The notes beneath the pieces were generated by a model, which searched no databases, was not told the origin of the DNA, and was given only the letters and a program-made list of their open reading frames with translations. From positions 868,001 to 932,000 of the forward strand of contig LLEY01000022.1 of the NCBI GenBank assembly GCA_001414485.1: 64,000 bases of DNA. Reading direction: 5' to 3'. The number at the start of each line of letters is the position of its first letter. The stretch's first letter is position 1. Position numbers and translations under genes: made by a program. The DNA comes from Calycina herbarum. Lineage: Eukaryota > Ascomycota > Leotiomycetes > Helotiales > Pezizellaceae. Below are positions 47,048 through 58,797 of the stretch, piece by piece.

Positions 47048-50000
47048 TTAGAATTAACTTATTCTTTCTTATATTTACTTATTAAGTATATTAAACGAAC
47101 TATATATAGTAGATCCTTTAAACCTTCTTTATATATATAGTATAAGTACGAAAATCTTTTATAGTTAAGATATAAGATCTTATATAAAAATCCTTTATAG
47201 TTGAGATATAAGGTCTTATATAAAAATTCTTTATAGTTATAATATAAGGTTTTATACTAATATAACAGTCTAAAGTATATAATAGACGACTATAAATACG
47301 ATAGTCTAAAGTATATAGTAGACGACTATAAATATAATAGAGGATATAAATTTAATAGACGTATAAGAACCTATATAAGGACCTCTATAGTAGTTAATAG
47401 ATATGTTTAACTAGTAGTAGCGAGAGATATAGCTTCTTACTAAAAGTTAGAACTAATTAATAGCTAACCTTTCTAGCTATTAAGAAGAAGCTCTTATAAG
47501 GCTTAAAAGAAGACTTCCTTCTTCTAATCTTCTATAACCTACTACTCGACACCAGTATTAGTTATAAATACTAATCGTAAGCTAAAACACTGTCTTCTAT
47601 ACCTAGAAAGATACGACGGAAGTACGTCTAACCTCTTTTCTTAATTCAAAGGTCTTTTATAAGCGAAGCTAGAAATTAATAGTCCGTCGATTAGATAAGA
47701 GAAGGAAAGAGTCTAGTATATCTTTAGAAGACTCTTAAGAGACATAGCTATAAGGATTTTCTCTTAGATAGAATACGCTCGCTTAGAGAATAAGTTTATA
47801 GTTATAGAATTTTTAGAATAGCTTTGTATAGTGTTCTATAACCCTCGGCTATAGTAAAAAGCGCTTAGCTAGATTAACTAAATAAAGTAAAACCAGCGGT
47901 CTTTTAGCGAATTCCTTAACGAATTCGATTAGCTAATCCTAGAAGCTTCTAGCTAGAGATAGAATAACGTAATTAAGAAGAGATACTTAAAAGCTACTCT
48001 TAGTATAAAGCTAATTACTATAACTATTAGTATCTAAGAAGATAGTACCTATAATAGATACTATAAACAATTATAAATAATTACTAATTAGCTAAACGAA
48101 GTCGCTAATCTTATATCTTAGTAAATAAAGAAGTCTTAAACGATTTTACTTAGAGCTAGAACTATGTATAAATCTAAAGACAGTTCTTTATATAATATAA
48201 TAGACTAGGAACTAACTATAGTAGTCTCCTCTACTTAAAGAAACTACGATAGAGCTTAGACAAAGTCCTTACTAAAAGAAGAAGCTTAGGCCTCTGTCTA
48301 AGATATAGACTTAAAAAATACTAAGTCTAGAATTATAAGACAAAGATAAAGTAGACAACGAAGAGAGTCTAGGCAGCTTCTGTCTAGAAAGAAGACGTTA
48401 AAGAAAGGGTTATAGAAGTCTCTAACTCTAACGATTTAGGAAAAGAATAGCTTCTAGTAAAAGACGCTATTAGAAGCAGAAGAAGGTTTTAAAAGAAGTA
48501 GTAGAGAAATAGCTTAAGTTTTAAGAGAAGTTAATAGATAGTTAAGAATATTTTACAAAGACTCTTCTTAACTCTAGATATTTATTATATAGACTTATTA
48601 GCTCCTTCTTTACTATCTAGAATAACTTTTAACGTATTTCTATCTTCTCTTAAGAGCTCTCTAGCTTTGATACTCTCTTAGACGACATAGTAATAGAAGT
48701 CGCTACTGTCTCTTTAGATATTAATAGATACTATAAAGCTAGGTCGTTTCTCTATATTATTCCTTACTTAGAATTATATAATATAATTCTAGGACTCCTC
48801 TAGATTATTGAATAAGATACTCGAATTAATAGTTCTACTTCTAAATACTTTATCTTCTTAATAAATATATTTATACGAAATCAAGCTAAAAAGCTAGAAG
48901 CTAGCTACTATACGAATTCCTCTGTCGATTACTAGCCTATCTCTATAAGAGCCTTCTAAATAATAATAAATAAGTCTTATTAAAATATACAAGTATTCTT
49001 AGCTAGCTTATAAGATATCGCTAAAGTACTTAAGAAGACGAAGAAGACAAAGACAGATCCTTAAATAAAGCTACTACTATAGTTCTAGGATTATCTTAGT
49101 ACTTTTTATCTAAAAGACTTAGACAAAGTGCCTTCTTTATAAAGTAATAGAATAGACTACTAGATTAAACTTATAAAAGAAGATAGAAAGAAAGCTACGG
49201 TTTCTTAGAAACCGCTCTATAATATATCTTTAGATAAACTTCTTATTCTTTAAAGAACGCTTATAGAGTATATAGATAAAAGCTAGATTCGAGTTAGTAA
49301 CTCTCTTACTACTACCTCTATACTCTTTATATAAAAGCTAGAAGAAGGTCTACGGTTTTATATCGATTACTACGTACTAAACAAAGTTATATAAAAAGAC
49401 TAGTATCTACTTCCTCTAATCTATAAAACCTTATAATAAGCTAGTAAGGTAAGATAGTATATAAAACTCGATATAAGCTAGGCTTTTTATAGAATTAGAA
49501 TTATAAAAGAAGATAAATAGAAGATAGCTTTTTATATAAAGTATAGATTATATAAATAGCTAGTTACCTCTTTTAGACTTATAAATATACTAAGTACGTT
49601 CTAAAGATATATTAACTAGATACTACGAAAATACCTTAATAACTTCTACTCTACTTATATAGATAATATTCTAATCTTTATAGATAGAACTCTTAAAGAA
49701 TATAAGAAATAAGTTAAGCGCGTTCTAAAAGAGCTTAAAGACGTAAGGCTTTTTCTTAATATTAATAAATACGAATTTTTAGTTATATAGACAAAGTATC
49801 TAGGGTTTATTCTTAATATTAACTTAGAGGTAGAAATAGATCTAGAGAAGATAAAGACGATTCTAAACTAGGAAGCATCTATAATAGTTAAGACTGTAAG
49901 AAGCTTTCTTAGCTTTATAAACTTCTACTAAAACTTTATTAAAAACTATTCTAATATTATAAGACCTCTTATAGAACTTACTTATAAAGAATACGTGTTT

Positions 50001-52081
50001 ATATAGATAACTGAATATTAAGACGTCTTTAAAAGACTTAAGTATATATTTATAATAGCTCTAGCTCTTATATAATTTAAGTATAAAAGATAAACGATTA
50101 TAGAAATAGACTCTTCTAGCTAGTATATTAGTAGCGCGCTTATATAATATAACGACGAAGAACTATTATAACTCTATATCTTCGTTTTAAAGAGGAACTT
50201 ACCTACTAAATATAATTACAAAATCTATAATAAGAAGATACTAGCTATTATATAGTACCTAGAGGCTTAGGATCCTAAGTTATAAAGCGTAGATAGATTT
50301 AAAATTTAAATAGATTATAAGAACCTCGAGTACTTTATAACAGTTTAGAAGCTTATAGAATAATAAATATAATAGTCTCTAGCTCTTTTAAAGTATAAAT
50401 TTACTATTACGTATATTAAAAAGAAAGATAACTTTTAAGTAGACGCTCTTTTATAACAAGAATAAGATATACTAGATAATATTATAGATAAACAAATCGA
50501 TTATTATACGAAGTAACTTCTTAAGTTTATAAACAAAGAAGAATAGATTCTAAGGATTATAAAAGTAAACCTAGTATAGACGTAAGAAGCTATATAGACG
50601 TAAGAGACAGTCTTAGATAACGAAAGAACTCTCTAAGAACTCTAGATAATAGCTAAAGAAGTAGACGCCGACTTTTAAGTAATAAAGAACGCTATATAAT
50701 AAGGTAAAAGAACGTTCTCTACTAGCTTAAAGCTTAAGATATTAATATCTAAATATATAATTATAAACGAAGGAAAGCTAAGGTTCTAGAACCGGTTATA
50801 GATTCTAAATAATAAAGAACTATATACGAAAATAATCTAATCTATATACGATCCTAAGCTCTATAGTTACTCTAGACGAGAAAGTATAGCCTAGATTCTC
50901 TTATAATAATACTTCTAGCCTTAGATATTATAAGACGTTTAAAGGTTTATATAAAATTATAACACTTATAGAAGGAATAAGGCTTAGAGAGATATATAAT
51001 AAGGATTCCTAAAGCTACTACTAGTCTTAAACTAAATCTAGAGCGAAATTTTAATAGACTTTATAGTCGAGTTACTAGAAAGTAACAGATATATAAACAT
51101 GGTTATAATTATAAACAGGCTAGAAAAAGAAATAATCTATAATAGTCTTAAGAATATTACGTCTAAAATAGTCGCTAGATAGTTTATTTAAACCTTCTAT
51201 TAAAAGTACTATCTACTAAAAGTAATAGTATTAGATTAAAGAACGTAGTTTATAAGCTATCTTTAGATAAGAGTATATTCTCTCTTAGGAATTATATAAA
51301 GGCTTTCTACTACTTTTCACCTAGAAATAGACAGATCTATAGAATAAATAAACTAGACAGTAGAAACCTATCTATAAATATTCGTAGATTATACTTAAGA
51401 CAACTAGGAAGAGCTACTACTATTTACTAAATTAGTAATTAATAATCGAATAGTATTAGCTACGAAAGTAAGTCTCTTCTTTCTTAAACACAGATATTAT
51501 ACTAAATCTCTAGATATCTAGTACGAACTCTTAAATAAAGCTACGCTACGATCGCTAATCTAGAAGGCTAATATAATCGTACGAAAGCTTAAAGAAGTAT
51601 AGGAATAGACATAGTCGGTAATAGCTTCTATATAGTAAATAATAGAGGACGTTATAAATAGAAGAAGATAATAAGCGCTAAGCTTTAAGGTTAGAGACAA
51701 AGTCTAGCTAAACCTATAGAACGTTTATATAATAAGAAAGTTAAAAAAGCTTAATACGAAATAAGCTAAGTATATAGTACTAGAGGTAATTAGAATACAT
51801 AGTTATCGCATAGATATACCTCCTAGAATCTACGATATATTCTACTTCTAGCTTCTATAGCTAGTCTTAAACGACCTACTACTAAGTTAAGTTTAAGACA
51901 ACGATTAATCTAGACCTGAGATTCTTAAAAATAACTAAGAATATATAGTAGAAGCGATTCTTAATAAAAAGAGACGAGGACGTAGTATTAAGCTACTTAT
52001 GAAATAGAAAGAGTATACTAGGCTAATCTAGGAACCTAAAGACGCTCTTAAGAATACGAAGACTTATAACCTCTAGAGAGC

Positions 52082-52097
52082 TGGAAAGAGGAGGTAA
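52082..52097 (+). other. Polypurine tract
   Basis: TGGAAAGAGGAGGTAA directly precedes the 3' LTR, the expected primer site for plus-strand synthesis of an LTR retroelement. Confidence 0.75.
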
Positions 52098-52492
52098 TAT
52101 AATAGTTTATATCTAAAGAGTACTCGGTCTACTAACCTTCGTACGAAACGTAACTTTATATACCTTCGTACGAAGTATAACCTTATATAACTTTATATAA
52201 CCCTAGAAACCACCTCGGTAATCACCTCGATAGATACGTAGATCTATAACGAAAGGTATAATAAGAGTTATAGCGAGACTTTAGAAACTTCAGCTTCTTA
52301 TAGCTTATACGTACTATAACGAAAGCTATAACAAAGAGCTGTAAACGAGACTTCTACTTAGAGGCCTCGACGTAAGAGGTTCTACGTATAAAACCTCTTT
52401 CCTCGTACGTAGAATAGACTTCTCTTCTTAGTTAATTCTTCTTATAATAAGATAACCTTATCTATTAACCTCTTTATATTCGGTCTATAATA
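52098..52492 (+). repeat. 3' LTR
   Basis: This 395-bp LTR starts TATAATAG and ends TATAATA. It matches the 5' LTR, including the blocks CTCGGTCTACTAACCTTCGT and CGATAGATACGTAGATCTAT. GTTTA follows at 52493-52497. Confidence 0.9.
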
Positions 52493-52499
52493 GTTTAGC

Positions 52500-53830
52500 T
52501 CTTATACTAGTTACTACTATTAACTATTATAACTATTAATAATTAACTATTACTACTACTAAATATAGTAGTTTATTATAAGATTATACTAATTAGTACT
52601 AAAGTAGCTAAGAAGATTAAGAGAGTATTAATAGAGATATAATACTACTAGAGAATTATTTCTCTAACTTAAAAGAAATATCTTTATTAGATAGACTAGT
52701 TCGAAAGATTTTATCTCTAGATCTAGAAAGATATAAATAAATACTTATAAAAAGAAAAGCTAATATTATTATTAGTATAACTTAGTTATAAATCTATATA
52801 GTTATATATACGTATTATATTCTCTATATCTATTCTAGATATAAGAAGTATAACTATTTATACTTACTAGCGTAATACTAGCGTCTTAGCTATATAGATA
52901 GATATAACTTATAAGTTTATTTACTTATATAATAATACTAGTAACTTTCTTAAAAGTAGTAGTTCTCTATAATAAGAGTATAATACTTAAATTAGTTATA
53001 TTAATCTATTTATAAATCTAACTAATTAAAATCCTTCTCTTATATTTCTAACTAATAAAAGCGCTTTATTTAGTATCTTATTCTAGTAATAAATTCTCTT
53101 TATTTCTACTACTACTATTAATATCTTTTATAACTACTTTATCTCTTTTAATCGATTCTATAACTTTAATAGTAATCTTATTTATATTAATTAGCTAGAT
53201 TAAAGTATTATAAACTATAGCTTTAGTTATAATATCTATAGAATTACTATCTCTATTAATCTATTTAACTTCTAATATCTTACGTCGCTTATAAGCTTAT
53301 CTTAAGTATATAATATCGTATTAATCGCTTCTTCTTAGTAGTACGAAGTTTTACTAGATACTTATAAATATTCTTTAAATTAGTATAAACAACGAGTAAG
53401 ATCTTAATCTTAAATATTAATTCTATTATAGATTTAATAACTTCTATTATATTAAAACTATTACTTAAAATATATAGCTTAGCTACTAGAATACTTCTAG
53501 TAACTCTCTTATACTTAGTAAAGAACTAATAGACGATATTACTATTATTAGTAGTATTAGCTAATATAATTATATATTTAATTTACGAAGTATAATTATT
53601 ATTATTTATAAAAAAAGAATTAATAAAAAGTATAAGCTTAAGCGAAGTATAGTCTAAAGTAATAAACTTTATTTTATATTTAATATTATTTATTTAAAGC
53701 TTTAAAATCTAGATATTCTTTATATATTACTTAATATACTTAGTAGACTAGTTTATAGTATTATTTAATAATACTAACTAATTAGTATACTTCTACTAGA
53801 ACACTTTATTTATTTATTTCTATTTTACGT
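52500..53830 (-). mobile_element. Ty1/copia pol remnant (3' end of pol), RIP-degraded
   Basis: On the minus strand, about 53,700 down to 53,160, fragmentary frames match the end of copia-type pol. One segment has the pattern KCKRVTRS..AA..Y. Another, near 53,440-53,300, contains LVKL.TT..KRL, then an E.KWI-type stretch and TKA, typical of copia RNase H. Stops interrupt it throughout. Only this end is visible; earlier pol domains and LTRs were not located. It is probably truncated on the right by the LINE insertion at about 53.83 kb. Element ends are estimates. Confidence 0.65.
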
Positions 53831-56800
53831 TAAGCGGAGTCTAGCTTACGTAGGCTAGGTTCTAAAAGAGTCTTAGTTTTAAGTAAATAATACTAGAGAG
53901 GTACTCTAGGCTATAGAGGGTATAAATAAAAGAACTCTAATTTATAAGAGATAGTTTAAAGAGAAGTCTCACTTCCGAAGCAGCTCTTATTCTAAATTAG
54001 TATATAAAAACCAGAGTAGAATAAGAGAATAGAAAGAGTTATAAAGTAGAAGAGAGAGAGATTCCTCTATCTAGAAGAATAGATCTTAGTATAAAACTCC
54101 GTCTTATAATAGATCTTATAAAATAACTTCTTATAGTATAAGCTAAAAAGTAGTTAAGAGTTTCTCTTAGCCTCTATAAGTAGCCTAGAGACTACTTTAT
54201 TTATAAGTCTATAAAAGAGCAGGTAAAATTAAGTCTTCTCCTTTCTACACTTATACTTCTCTAAGATAGTACGTAGTAAAGTCTCCGTAGCTAGAGCGAG
54301 TAGTAATTAAGCGAGCTAGGACCTCTCTTAGTAGACGAAGTAACCGAGGTTTCAAGGACTAGTTATCGAGCCTAAGATACTTATATAGCCTAGAAAGTGT
54401 AGCTTTCTATAGCTTCTTTATAAGCTATACCTCTGTCTCTTTAACCTCTCTCTTAAGCGTAGTAGTATAGAGTAAGAGAAGAGAGTTTAAAGAGAGTAGT
54501 CGAACGCCTCTCTTTATAGCTCTATCTACTATCTTATTACCTTAGATACCTATATAGCTAGGATACTATATAGTTTAAACTTTCCTAGAGTATAGTAGAG
54601 CTAACTTATTAACTCTATTAAAAGTCTCTTACGAGGTACTATAGAATTAGTAGATTAGTTATAATATAGCTTCGAGGTTATTAAGACAGATCTAGTACTT
54701 CCTAGCTAATAACTAGAAAGAGGAAGCTAGAGCTGATTTAAGACTATATAGAGCTACTCTAGTCTCTACGTCGTATATCTCTAGTGTCTTACTAAAGGAG
54801 AAGACCTTAGTATTAAGAATAACTCTCTCTCTTATTAGATAGACGCCTTCTCTAGTTCTCTTATCGTCTAAGTAAGAGTCGTTAGTAAAGACTACTAGGT
54901 CCGTAGTAGAAACAGTAATAAGGAATTCAAGGAATTTAGCTTTATAAGAGTTCTTAGTTTCTCTAGAGTTAGGCCTCGCTATCTCTAGAAAGCGAGCTTG
55001 CTAGTCAAAGCCTCTATTCTATAGAGGGTTTTAAAGAGAGTTAATCTCTTTAGAAAGGAAGAGAGCTCCGCGAGTACGGTATATAAGCCTAGCTTTAGAG
55101 TAAGAGTTGTTTATATATCGTTTTAGTAGATAAGGTAGGTCGAGCCGTCGAGTCCTAGCTTTAAGTGCTTTGCTTCTAACTATAAGAGTAATTTAAGAGG
55201 CTAGGAGGCTAGATTCTATAAGAAGTACTAAGATAGAAGTAGTTTTATATACTAGGAGAATAATCCTAGTATACTTAGCTACTACTCTATCTAGTAGAGT
55301 TAGATAATAGCTAATTCAGTTGTTTATACCCTCTACCTAGTTACTTCTAGCTCTAGTATATCTAGAGAACTAGGCCTCGCTTCCGAAGTAGGCGATCGAT
55401 AGAATATAAGCAGTAGTAGCTTATTTAAGCAGGTAAGAGAGTAAGCCTGTTACTATATTTATTACCTCTTTTAAGGCACTAGCTACTAGTATAGCCTTAC
55501 TAGCTATTCTTCTAATATAGCTATAAAAGGTAAGACGAGGGTTAAAGAAGATACTAAGCTAGCGTAGCTCTTACGTAGGCTCTATTATCTTTCCTACTAC
55601 TATAATAGAAGAAGGAGAGCGGATACCTCTCTCTTTTGCTTTCTCTTATAAGAGAAGTAGATAAGTTCCGACTTTATAGTATTAAAGGTAATACTCTCTT
55701 CTATTCTCTAAGCTAGCGTACTAGCTATCTGTTTTATAAGAACTATAGTATTCTCTACTCTAAAGAGTCTAAAAACAAGTAATCTAATATCGTCTACGTA
55801 GCCGAACCTCTGTCGTATCGGAAGAGAGCCTACTTCTAGAGTAAAGAGTAGCTAAATATAGAGTATAAAGAGAATTAGTAAAATAGACGAGTCTTAAGAA
55901 AGCCTATATTAAAGAGAGATAGATATCTCTATCTTCCTATCTAGCTTTACTTTAACTAATCTATTAGATAAGAAGGAAGTAACCTATACTATAAAGCTAT
56001 ATAGCTACTCTTTCTTCTAAAGCTTTCTAATTAGCCGGCTTAGAAGTACTACGTTAAAAGCGCTCTTAATATCGAGTATAAGAAGAGAAGCTTCTTACTT
56101 ATCTCTAAGCGCTTTTTCTATATCGAATATAAAATAGGTTATAACGTCTATAGTAGCTTATAAGAGAAGAGCTCTAAACTGGTTTAGTTTAAAAACAGCG
56201 TACTTAATAGTAATCTAAGAAGCTCTCTTCGCTAGAAGCCTCTTAAGAACCTTTCTAAGAACCGAGAGCAGAGAGATTAGTCGATATATACGAGAGAATA
56301 ACTTGTCCTTCTTATTAGACTTTGAGATAATAGCTATAATAGCTATTTAGAGGATCTTTAAGTAGAACTCTAACTCTATATACCTCTTAAATAGTAAGTA
56401 TACTAGGTATAAGATCTAAGGCTATACTATCTTAAAGACGTCTATAATAAGTTTATCCTTCTCTAGAGTAGTAGAGGCCTTTTCTAGAACCGACTTCTTA
56501 ACCTCGTATAAAGTAAGAGCTGTCTAAGATAGAGTATAAGTCGAGATAGTAGAGGTATTAAAAGGTATATCTCCGACTTCAGTCTTATTCGTAAGTAGTT
56601 CTTATACTAGAATCTTCTATTTCTTCTAAGTAGTAAAACCTAGCTAGCCTGTCGAGTTCTTTAAAGAAGAGGACTTATAAACTCTAGTACTCTAGTACTA
56701 CTTATAGATTTTAAAGACGTTCTTACTTTTTATAGCTTTATTAATTAAGCTACGGAAGTGTTCTCTCTTTACCTTCCGAGTCTCTCTTCTAAGAGCCTTC

Positions 56801-58040
56801 TAAAGTCCTTTCGTAGTCTTTTATAAGAGTTTTTAATTTAGTAAATAAGCTCGCTTCTAAGTGGCTCGCTAAGCGAGATTGCGAATATCGCGGATATATT
56901 CTTTTACAGGTATATAAATAGCTAAGAAAGAGCTTCTCTCTTTCTTTCTTCCTCGCGAATAATCTATTTCTTAATCTTTACTATAATACCTCTATACTAG
57001 TACCTAGCCTTCGAGCTCTTCTAGTCTTAGAAGCCGTAGATTAGTACTCCTCGTTCTACTAAGAATATCTAGTTCTATGTCTAAGCCTTCGCTTAGTACT
57101 ACTAAGGTACGTACTATATATACACTTAATAATAAACTCTACTAAAGTCTTAAGTAAGTCTATATTCAGCTGTTTTAGAAGCTCGTATAGCTATTATTCT
57201 CTAGCCTTTCTTATAAAGCTGTCTTAAAGACTTTTATATTAAGAGTATTAAGTTTAAGTAAAGAGTCCTTCTCAGCTAATCTACTAGTATATAGTAGGCG
57301 AGTAAGAATAGAGAGGTAGTCTAAGCTATACTTAAAAGCTAAGTTAACCTTCGTAGCCGCCTCTCTTTAATAGAGACTACTAGAGTAGAAAGCTAAATCT
57401 AGCGTACTCTCTAGACTATATATCTATATACTAGGCGAGGTAGTAAGCTAAAGCTCTCTATTCTCTATCTAGTTAATAAGCGAGAGTATCTAAGTACTTT
57501 CTATACTTAGAAAGTTAGGCTACTAGAGCTAGCTCTTAAGATTAAAGTCGCTAGCTATAAGTATATTTATTATATAAATATATTAAAAGCTTAGAATAAG
57601 ACTAATAACCTTCTCTACTCTCTTAGCGCCTAGAGAGGCGTTATATACGTTAAGTATATAAAGCGAGAGGTTTTATAAAAGTATAACTAAGGTGTAAATA
57701 AGGTCTTAGTATTAAAGCGAGAGAGCGATAGAAGTCTACTAGCTAATAAGAATACTAGTACCTATATATATATATAAAGGAGAGTACTTTAGAAGGCTTA
57801 GTATTCTAGTTATAAATAGATATAAAGTAGTCGTAGTTTAGATAGCGTCTTATAATCTAGCGGCTTATCTCTCTTAAGTAGATATATAGTTCCTAGATAA
57901 GAACTATATCGACTCGCTTAGAGTAAGCTAGCTATAGTACTAGCTCCTAGTAATTACTAGACTTATAGACGTTAATTTATAAGACTTAGAAGCAGTAGTT
58001 CTTAGCGAATTCTTATCTACTTATAGAGAGAGACTATATA
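53830..58040 (-). mobile_element. Tad1-type LINE retrotransposon, RIP-degraded
   Basis: Reading the minus strand, the order is endonuclease, reverse transcriptase, RNase H. Endonuclease traces lie at about 58,000-57,350, with a QEP-like region weakly visible near 57,900 and a DFNL segment near 57,550. RT motifs are DIKSAF near 56,070 and GYVDD, whose YVDD codons fall exactly at 55789-55800. RNase H is near 54,530-54,600 with YPSYIGI and GNKIVDRA, the pattern of the C-terminal RNase H in fungal Tad1-clade LINEs. Stops occur throughout. The 3' end near 53.83 kb shows no clear poly(A) tail, and the boundary is approximate. Confidence 0.85.
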
Positions 58041-58049
58041 AGTAGAACT

Positions 58050-58290
58050 CTAAGTTCTTTATATAAAGAGATTATCTAGATTAAATATATATTAAATAAT
58101 TACTTTCTTCTCTAGTTTAATTAACTTATAACTTACTAGTCGACGTTTACTAAGAGTTATATAGCCGCTTATTCTATTAGAAAGCGTAGATTTAGATACT
58201 TTATATATCTTAGTAGTAGCGCGACTACTAAGTTTTTTTGTTATTTAAATAGCTTCGATAGCTAAGATAATTCGTACTTCTTAGGATTAG
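58050..58290 (-). mobile_element. N-terminal fragment of a pogo/Fot1-like transposase
   Basis: A minus-strand frame reads RIILAIEAI, then TKKLSSRATTKIYKVSKSTL with NRISG following, then KLIKLEKKVII. This matches the psq-type helix-turn-helix and linker at the start of fungal Tc1/pogo (Fot1-like) DDE transposases. Two stops interrupt it. The DDE catalytic part is absent: the sequence switches to the LINE endonuclease at about 58.04 kb, so the LINE may have inserted into this element. The 35109-35781 MITE has TA ends of the same superfamily, but no direct relation is shown. Confidence 0.68.
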
Positions 58291-58483
58291 GTTTCTATTA
58301 CTAATTATTAAGAATTTATATATTAAGATTAGAAGATAGTAGAGTAAGAAAAAGTGTCTAAGGTTCTAGAGTATCCGAGGTTCTAGTATACTACGTTAGT
58401 TTATAAGTAATTTAGATAATTTTAAGTATAAAAGATACTTTAGAAAGCGCTCTATCGATATATATAAAAAATTAATTCGTTAG

Positions 58484-58580
58484 AGCTAGGGTTAGAGTTG
58501 GGTTAGAGTTAGGAAAGGGGCGGGGGGTAGGCGTGGATTTGGCTGCACTGGAATTTGGGTTGGGGTTAGGGGCTAGGCCC
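58484..58580 (+). repeat. G-rich tract with GGGTTAG-like words
   Basis: Between the RIP block and the mevalonate kinase promoter, the plus strand has several GGGTTAG and GGTTAGGGG words mixed with G runs. They recall the fungal telomere repeat TTAGGG but are irregular. It may be a decayed interstitial telomeric sequence or a simple G-rich repeat. Confidence 0.35.
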
Positions 58581-58797
58581 GATTAGGAATAGCCACCCCT
58601 GCTAGCGCGGGATACGCGAGGACTGGCACTTTTCCTGTCTGAAGGCCCTATTCCTAGTACCTCCGTAGTACGTGTCCGTGCCCTAGCTGTTAAGTACGTC
58701 GGCCTTGTCCACCTCTTTTCATATATCTTTCAACTATTTCAACACTCATCCTTCGTCAAACCTGATCCAACAGCAACTGGGTGCATTATTCGGGACT

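Larger units (their letters stand above)
46406..52492 (+). mobile_element. Ty3/gypsy chromovirus LTR retrotransposon, RIP-killed
   Basis: This 6.1-kb element has resolved ends: 5' LTR, internal region, polypurine tract and 3' LTR, flanked by GTTTA duplications. A gag-like region spans roughly 47,550-48,600. Reverse transcriptase and RNase H follow at about 49,000-50,500, with YIDN at the catalytic loop and a VRSFL..NFY..FI..YS..PL pattern at the polymerase end. Integrase lies at about 50,900-51,750. The last coding part (about 51,940-52,080) contains W/*KEYTRLI*EPKDAL-like sequence, a chromodomain end, which marks a chromovirus. Stops interrupt every domain, mostly at Trp or Gln positions. 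It cannot encode active proteins. The order gag-RT-RNaseH-integrase-chromodomain excludes copia. Confidence 0.92.
45434..58480. repeat. 13-kb AT-rich RIP-degraded transposon block
   Basis: From about 45,430 to 58,480 the sequence is strongly AT-rich and TA-dense. No frame of 60 codons starts on either strand, although GC-balanced DNA on both sides has many. Where transposon proteins can be followed, Trp and Gln positions are often TAG or TAA, as C-to-T change at CpA produces. This is the hallmark of repeat-induced point mutation, acting in sexual ascomycetes on duplicated DNA. Contents from left to right are a tandem repeat, a Ty3/gypsy element, a copia fragment, a LINE and a pogo-type fragment, each listed separately. 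Confidence 0.93.
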
